Assembly: GCF_036345255.1 (NCBI RefSeq)
Contig: NZ_CP107783.1
Coordinates: forward strand, 1,550,001 to 1,614,000
Direction: 5' to 3'
Source: Streptomyces sp. NBC_00569
GTDB lineage: Bacteria; Actinomycetota; Actinomycetes; Streptomycetales; Streptomycetaceae
DNA length: 64,000 nt
Shown: positions 59,595 through 64,000 of the stretch, in pieces
Position numbering within the stretch: the first letter of the stretch is position 1
Layout of the letters: each line of letters opens with the position of its first letter
Position numbers and translations under genes: made by a program
Notes under the pieces: generated by a model
Databases searched by the model: none
Told to the model about the DNA's origin: nothing
What the model saw: the letters and a program-made list of their open reading frames with translations, nothing else

Positions 59595-60257
59595 TCAGGC
59601 TGTCGGGACCGCTTCCCCTGCCGGGCCACTTTCCTGCGGCGAGCTTCCCTCCGGCCCGAGCGGCCGGCCTTCCCACACCAGCGTCTGCCAGCCCTGGTCG
59701 GGTGAGCCGGACAGGACGACGGCGGCTGTGTTGCCCAGCGGGCGGCTCGACGCGTACGCCACGTCCACGTTGGCCGCCCGCGCGGCCACCCACATCCGGA
59801 TCGCGGCACCGTGGCTGACCATCGCCACCGTCTCCGCCCCCGAATCGGCGGCCTCCGCAACCACGGAATCGAAGCGCCCCAGGGCCTCCACGCCGTTTTC
59901 GCCTCCGGGCATCCGGCGTTCCACGTCGCCTGCGGACCAGGCGAACGCGGTGGCGAGGTACAGGGCGGCAGCCTCGTCGTCGCCCCGCATCTCCAGCTCT
60001 CCGGCGACCAGCTCCCGAATACCGTCCCGGACCTGGATGTCCAGCCCCGTCGCGGCGGCGAGAGGGGCGGCTGTCAGCTGGGTGCGCAGCAGCGTGGACG
60101 CGTACAGGGCGTCGATCGTCTCCCCCGCCAGCGCCTGCGGCAGTGCGGCCGCCTGGTCCTGCCCCAATGGCGTCAGTCCCGGGCCCGGCGCCGCCGTGTC
60201 CAGCAGGTGCTTGAGATTGGACGGGGTCTGGCCATGGCGTATGAGCAGCAGGCGCAT
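59595..60257 (-). CDS. histidine phosphatase (phosphoglycerate-mutase-like)
   Basis: 220 residues. Phospho-histidine motif LLLIRHGQTPSN at the N-terminus, the acid/base region ELVAGELEMRGDDE, and the second catalytic His in VAMVSHGAAIRMWV. Small size and lack of PGM-specific loops suggest a phosphatase of the broad-specificity class rather than a glycolytic mutase. ATG 60257 with GAGGTAG-like RBS upstream. Single gene; substrate not predictable. Confidence 0.9.
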   Translation of the reverse strand: MRLLLIRHGQTPSNLKHLLDTAAPGPGLTPLGQDQAAALPQALAGETIDALYASTLLRTQLTAAPLAAATGLDIQVRDGIRELVAGELEMRGDDEAAALYLATAFAWSAGDVERRMPGGENGVEALGRFDSVVAEAADSGAETVAMVSHGAAIRMWVAARAANVDVAYASSRPLGNTAAVVLSGSPDQGWQTLVWEGRPLGPEGSSPQESGPAGEAVPTA

Positions 60258-60500
60258 GCGGGAACTACCTCCTCGGAACGGAACATGTCCTCCCAGCCTC
60301 CCACCTGAACCTGCGCCCGACCGCAGAGGGAAGCCGTCCCACGCCCACGCCCCGAGCCGCCCCCGGAAGTGATTCCGCCCTGGTCGGAGTCGTTGCCGCG
60401 GTGGGCGATGAGCACGTCGGAGATCCCTCACGGTCGGTCCGACGACGCGGGCGAAGAGTGAGCTCTTGCGGAGTGGGGGCGGTGGCTGGGTGATGTGCCC

Positions 60501-61556
60501 CTATCCCGGCTGATCACGCCGCACTTCTGGTTCGTCCGCCGCGCTCTTCCCGATCGTCCTCTTCACCGACGTGTTCTCTTCGCCGAAGCGGACGGGGAGT
60601 GTCGGCTGGAAGCCGCCCGCGGAGATCTTGGCCACCATGTCGGCGAGATACCCGCAGGCTCGCGAAATCTCCTTCTGGGCCTGGTTGCGCTCGCTGACGG
60701 CTGCCGAGACGAGCAGGGCGGTCAGCGCGGAGGAAGCGTTGAATGCCTGCAGGGTGATCATGCTGGTGAGCAGATCATGACCGGCGAACGGCCCGGACCC
60801 GCGGGCGGCGGTCACGATCGCGAAGGTGGACACGGCCAGAGCGCAGGGTGCGGCTCCGGCCAGTTGGAAGCGGAAGGCCGCCCAGATGAGCAGCGGGAAG
60901 CCGAGGAACATGAGGGGCGCGCTGCCGCTCCCGACGAGCCCGACGCAGGCTGTGGCCACGACGAGCAGGAAGCCCTCCGCCCAACGGGACGGCGGAGCGT
61001 CCTTCGGCCAGCGTGCCGAGCGGAGAACGAGCAGGACCGGCGTCACCACCAGTACGCCCATCGCGTCGCCGGTCCACCAGACCGACCACGTCGGCCAGAA
61101 CCCGTCGGCGTGCACCACTCCGGCGAGGGCCAAGGTCCCGCTGCCGATCGTCGCGCTGATCAGCATCCCGGTGAACGCACCGAGGAAGATCAGTGCGAGC
61201 ACATCCCGCAAACGGGACAGTTCGATACGGAATCCAGCGCGACGGAGCAGTGCGTAGGAGCAGAGGGGCGCGAGGGTGTTCCCGGCGACGATGGCGAGCA
61301 CGGCCGGGAGCGACGGTCCGAGGGCGGCGTTGACCAGGAGCGCACCGAGCGTGATCCCGGGCCAGACCCGCGGGCCGCGAAGGAGCAGGCCCGCCAGGGC
61401 GATACCGGTCGGCGGCCACAGCGGGGTGACCTGGCCGCGCACCAGCTGCTGGAGCAGTCCCAGCTTGGCCGAGCCGTAGTAGACCGCGGCCACGACACAT
61501 ATCTCCAGGGCGGCCGCAGCGCCGCGCCGGAGCCGTTCTCGCCGGGCGGCTGTCAT
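60501..61556 (-). CDS. MASE1-domain integral membrane sensor
   Basis: 351 residues with eight or so membrane segments of MASE1 type (YYGSAKLGLLQQLVRGQVTPLWPPTGIALAGLLL, WWTGDAMGVLVVTPVLLVL, FPLLIWAAFRFQ). No output kinase, GGDEF or phosphatase domain follows; only a 45-residue cytosolic tail remains after the last span (ERNQAQKEISRACGYLADMV). It lies 103 nt downstream of a PP2C/GAF phosphatase gene, which may supply the output as a split sensor. ATG 61556. Confidence 0.87.
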   Translation of the reverse strand: MTAARRERLRRGAAAALEICVVAAVYYGSAKLGLLQQLVRGQVTPLWPPTGIALAGLLLRGPRVWPGITLGALLVNAALGPSLPAVLAIVAGNTLAPLCSYALLRRAGFRIELSRLRDVLALIFLGAFTGMLISATIGSGTLALAGVVHADGFWPTWSVWWTGDAMGVLVVTPVLLVLRSARWPKDAPPSRWAEGFLLVVATACVGLVGSGSAPLMFLGFPLLIWAAFRFQLAGAAPCALAVSTFAIVTAARGSGPFAGHDLLTSMITLQAFNASSALTALLVSAAVSERNQAQKEISRACGYLADMVAKISAGGFQPTLPVRFGEENTSVKRTIGKSAADEPEVRRDQPG

Positions 61557-61659
61557 GAGGGCGGCCTCCGCTTCGACATCGCTCCGTGATCCATCATCCG
61601 CCGCTTCCCTTGGATCCTCCACGGGACCGTTGAACAGGCCGTTCGTCGCGGTCTCGAGG

Positions 61660-62994
61660 TCAGGCGGGCGGGGTGCGCAGGGCGAGGACGGCCATGTCGT
61701 CGTGACCGTCGCTGGGGTGGTGCTCGGCCAGTGCCTGAACGAATTCCGGCAGGGGCAGGGCGGCGTACAGGGTGGCGAGGGCGGCGAGCTCGGCGAGGCT
61801 CTCCTCGATGGACCGGGCGGGGTGTTCGACCAGCCCGTCCGTGAAGAAGACGACCGTGGAGTCAGCGGGCAGGTACCGGGAGTGATCGGGGCGGGGTTGT
61901 TCGGTGTCGACGCCGAGGGGCACACCCGGCTCGGCGAACAGGGATTCCGCCCGGCGCCCAGGGACGATCAGCAGTGGCGGGACGTGGCCCGCGGTACTCC
62001 AGTGGAGGCGCCAGCCCGGTCCGGCCGGTTCGATCCGCGCCAGCGTCGTGGTGGTGACGGGATTGTTCGTGATGGCTTGCAGTGTGCGGTCGAGCTGGGT
62101 GAGGACGGCGCCGGGCGCATCGCCCCCTTCGAACAACAGAGCGCGCAGCATGTTGCGGGTGGAGGCCATGGAGGCCGCGGCCCGCAGATCGTGCCCGACC
62201 ACATCACCGATGACGACCGCCACGACATTGCCGGGCAACGGGATGGCGTCGTACCAGTCACCGCCGAGCTGACTGGGCTCTGCTGCGGGCCGGTAGATCG
62301 CGGCCGCGGTGAAAGGCCGCAGGTCGGGAAGCGTCGGCAGCAGCAGCCGCTGAAACTGCTCGGCTCCGACCCGTACCCGCTCGAACAGGCGGACGTTCTC
62401 GATCGCGATCCCGGCGGCGCCGGCCAGGGCGACGACGACGTTCTCGTCGTGGGTGTCGAAAGGCTGTCCGTCGCGCCGCTCGGAGAGGTAGAGGTCACCG
62501 TAGATCTCGCCGCGGACGCTGATCGCGACACCGAGCAGGGTGCGCATGCGCGGGTGCCCGGCCGGGAACCCGGTGGACGACGGATGAGACAGGATGCTCT
62601 CCACGCGCAGGGGCTCTGGGTGGCGAATCAGGTGCCCCAGGACCCCGTGCCCACGGGGGAAGCCGGCCTCCGCCAGGTCAGCGCGTTCCTGCTCGGACAG
62701 ACCGGCCGCGATGAACCGCTCCAGATGGTCTCCGGACTCGTCGAGCACACCCATCGCCCCGTAGCGGGCACCGACCAGCTCCATGGCAGTGGTCACGATG
62801 CGGTGCAGCACCGCGGGCAGCTCGACCTCCCGGCTGATGGACACCACCGCGTCCAGCAGACCCTGCAGCCGGTCCATGGCGTCCAGCAGAGACCGCAACT
62901 GCTCGTCGATCCGGCCCAGCTCGGCACGCAGACGTTCGTGCAGGTCGGGTACGTGCGGCTGCCTCGGATGGATGCCCTTCTCGATTCCCGCCAT
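61660..62994 (-). CDS. GAF-domain PP2C (SpoIIE-type) serine phosphatase
   Basis: 444 residues. An N-terminal coiled-coil-like helix (LRAELGRIDEQLRSLLDAMDRLQGLL) is followed by a GAF domain at about 45-200 (ELVGARYGAMGVLDESGDHLERFIAAGLSEQE) and a SpoIIE phosphatase domain at about 215-440 with metal-binding acids in GGDWYDAIPL, VIGDVVGHD, VFFTDGLVE and GHDDMAVLAL. Such proteins dephosphorylate anti-anti-sigma factors in Streptomyces stress signalling. ATG 62994 was chosen over 63078 as the leader before it is not family-like. A promoter is seen 150 nt upstream. Confidence 0.92.
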   Translation of the reverse strand: MAGIEKGIHPRQPHVPDLHERLRAELGRIDEQLRSLLDAMDRLQGLLDAVVSISREVELPAVLHRIVTTAMELVGARYGAMGVLDESGDHLERFIAAGLSEQERADLAEAGFPRGHGVLGHLIRHPEPLRVESILSHPSSTGFPAGHPRMRTLLGVAISVRGEIYGDLYLSERRDGQPFDTHDENVVVALAGAAGIAIENVRLFERVRVGAEQFQRLLLPTLPDLRPFTAAAIYRPAAEPSQLGGDWYDAIPLPGNVVAVVIGDVVGHDLRAAASMASTRNMLRALLFEGGDAPGAVLTQLDRTLQAITNNPVTTTTLARIEPAGPGWRLHWSTAGHVPPLLIVPGRRAESLFAEPGVPLGVDTEQPRPDHSRYLPADSTVVFFTDGLVEHPARSIEESLAELAALATLYAALPLPEFVQALAEHHPSDGHDDMAVLALRTPPA

Positions 62995-63145
62995 CACGAG
63001 CGCCCGGGGACCACATGGCCGATCTCGGTCGCCGTCGGTCTGCAGCAGTCGCTGCGCGTCGGTGCCGGGCCCGCCCACACGATTGAGGAGTGCATTTCGG
63101 CCTCCCGGCAGGACCCTCGGTGATCGAGGTCATGGCGTCGCACGA

Positions 63146-63174
63146 CATAAAGGGCAACAAGTTCATTATTTCAA
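63146..63174 (-). promoter_or_regulatory. promoter of the PP2C gene
   Basis: On the minus strand TTGAAA (63174-63169), 17-nt spacer, TTTATG (63151-63146), in an AT-rich patch that stands out from its surroundings. The leader to the ATG at 62994 would be about 145 nt. Confidence 0.6.
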
Positions 63175-63690
63175 AATCGTCGCTGTTACGCCCCGAGAGG
63201 CTCCACGCGGCGGATCACGTCGCGCGGGACGGCCCGTCACTCAGACCCCCACGCCCGGTTCATCGGCGCGGTCATCACCGGGGGCGGGCCGTTCGGCGCT
63301 GTCACCGCGGACGCGCCGGTGCACAGGTGAGGCCGGCACATGTGCGCTCAGCCAGTGCCCGGTGGGGTGGGCGCCGTACGGGGGGGCGGCCGCCGACCCG
63401 GCCGGTTGACGCGGACCCGCACCGCACCGCACCGCACCGGCGAAGCCACCTGGTGATTCTCCGCGATGTCTCCGGCGAGCATCCACAGGCCACACAGTGC
63501 CGGGCGATGGCTCACCAGATCGGGGGGGAGCGTTCTGGATGGTGCCGAGGAAGGCCGGCGTCGACGCGTGCAGGGGGTTCAGGCGGGAGCGGGTGCACCG
63601 CGAGCGAAGCTACCCGGCGCCGGCGGGCTGAGGTGTCCCACGCTCGGACCGCAGCCGATTCGGCGCGACACGCTTCCGCCTGACGGAGAT

Positions 63691-63717
63691 CGCCTCACGC
63701 TGACCAGCAGTGAGGCG
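63691..63717 (-). terminator. hairpin after the lipoprotein-like gene
   Basis: CGCCTCAC (63691-63698) with GTGAGGCG (63710-63717), 11-nt loop, 30 nt beyond the stop at 63747. Confidence 0.6.
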
Positions 63718-63746
63718 ACAACGCTTGGCGAGCGCAGGCTGCCCCG

Positions 63747-64000
63747 CTATTTCCTGCCCTGCTCGTCGTTTTCCTTGAAGCAGACGACGAACCAATCTCC
63801 GGAGCCTGACTGGGTGAGCGAACCGGTCGTGCCCGGGACGCCGGAGCACGAGAAGGTATCGACGACTCCGTCCCTGTCCATCTTCAGGACCTTGTAGTCG
63901 GCGTGCGCGTCAGTGCAGTCGAGCTTCTTGGCCTTCGCTTCCTTGTCCGTCCCGATGTTCTCAAAGCAGTCACCGGCCTTCAGCGTCGCGGACTGGTCCT
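63747..64000 (-). CDS. C-terminal part of a secreted/lipoprotein-like protein with paired cysteines (LppU-like)
   Basis: 84 codons to a TAG stop; the gene begins beyond the right edge. Visible cysteines lie in AGDCFENIGT, KLDCTDAHADYKV, TFSCSGVPG and FVVCFKEND, the spacing of the small disulphide-bonded domain of actinobacterial LppU-type proteins, where two pairs would form. The expected N-terminal signal and membrane or lipobox segment is not in the window. Function unknown. Confidence 0.75.
   Translation of the reverse strand, partial: DQSATLKAGDCFENIGTDKEAKAKKLDCTDAHADYKVLKMDRDGVVDTFSCSGVPGTTGSLTQSGSGDWFVVCFKENDEQGRK

Larger units (their letters stand above)
62995..63746. other. gene-free stretch of about 750 bp
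   Basis: Open frames here have no codon-usage or motif support. It holds the PP2C promoter (63146-63174) in a short AT-rich patch, four CCGCA units at 63417-63436, and a hairpin at 63691-63717. I see no RNA gene. Confidence 0.6.

Noticed and set aside
63090..63683. 197-codon plus-strand open frame between PP2C and the right-end gene
   Set aside because: Arg/Gly/Ala low complexity, no RBS, no recognisable domain, and it crosses the PP2C promoter and short repeats.
1..64000. CRISPR array, tRNA or rRNA genes, prophage structural genes
   Set aside because: No regularly spaced repeats, no cloverleaf or rRNA-like stretches and no phage morphogenesis proteins were seen.

Overview
This is a very GC-rich actinobacterial chromosome segment. 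GTG and occasional TTG starts, many ATGA/GTGA/TTGA stop-start overlaps, Streptomyces-style -10 boxes and long co-directional operons with a catabolic emphasis all point to a Streptomyces or a close relative, probably from an accessory or arm-proximal part of the chromosome. No rRNA, tRNA, CRISPR array, prophage or replication origin is visible. Both window edges cut through genes.

Left part (1-14.2 kb): a glycan-utilisation locus. A secreted GH84 beta-N-acetylglucosaminidase, a GH29 alpha-L-fucosidase, an Opp/Dpp-type ABC importer (two ATPases, two permeases, a lipoprotein receptor) and a LacI regulator run leftwards. A GH5_18-like beta-mannosidase and a GH85 endo-beta-N-acetylglucosaminidase, both without signal peptides, run rightwards from a region with two LacI-type operators. 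Together the activities match dismantling of a fucosylated N-glycan core, largely in the cytoplasm. Next (14.2-17.6 kb) is a carnitine-to-glycine-betaine operon (cdhC-cdhA-cdhB) behind an XRE-TetR fusion regulator whose promoter is full of inverted repeats; it ends in a strong terminator.

17.7-25.5 kb is the most unusual block. Four tightly coupled genes encode a STAND-like protein with a degenerate P-loop, a membrane-anchored periplasmic-binding-protein-like protein, a double-TIR protein, and an NB-ARC/TIR protein with a duplicated helical domain. A coupled HIT-family gene and a convergent small multi-TM protein follow. I read it as a candidate biological-conflict (defence or cell-suicide) system that joins an external-ligand receptor to NAD-consuming TIR effectors.

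25.6-37.2 kb: an acyl-CoA dehydrogenase, a small membrane protein, and a complete-looking hydroxyproline catabolic set (epimerase, deaminase, three-subunit dehydrogenase, GntR regulator) with three related palindromic boxes, followed by aminopeptidase P and a long GAPDH. 37.3-44.4 kb: an operon of DUF4310/4311/4312/SFCGS putative transporter parts, a PRD protein, an amidohydrolase, KDPG aldolase, and a SelA-like ammonia-lyase fused to an HPr phosphocarrier domain, under a divergent IclR regulator. It appears to feed an amino-sugar acid into pyruvate and glyceraldehyde-3-phosphate.

44.4-46.7 kb is an IS607-family element. 46.8-55.8 kb holds glycoside hydrolases GH43 and GH3, an esterase, a secreted SurE, an MFS transporter and a second LacI regulator. 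56.1-58.1 kb is a frameshifted arylsulfatase plus a frameshifted, truncated formylglycine-generating enzyme, which look to be decaying together. The right end carries a vWA protein, a histidine phosphatase, a MASE1 membrane sensor next to a GAF/PP2C phosphatase, about 750 bp without a gene, and the C-terminus of a cysteine-containing lipoprotein-like protein.
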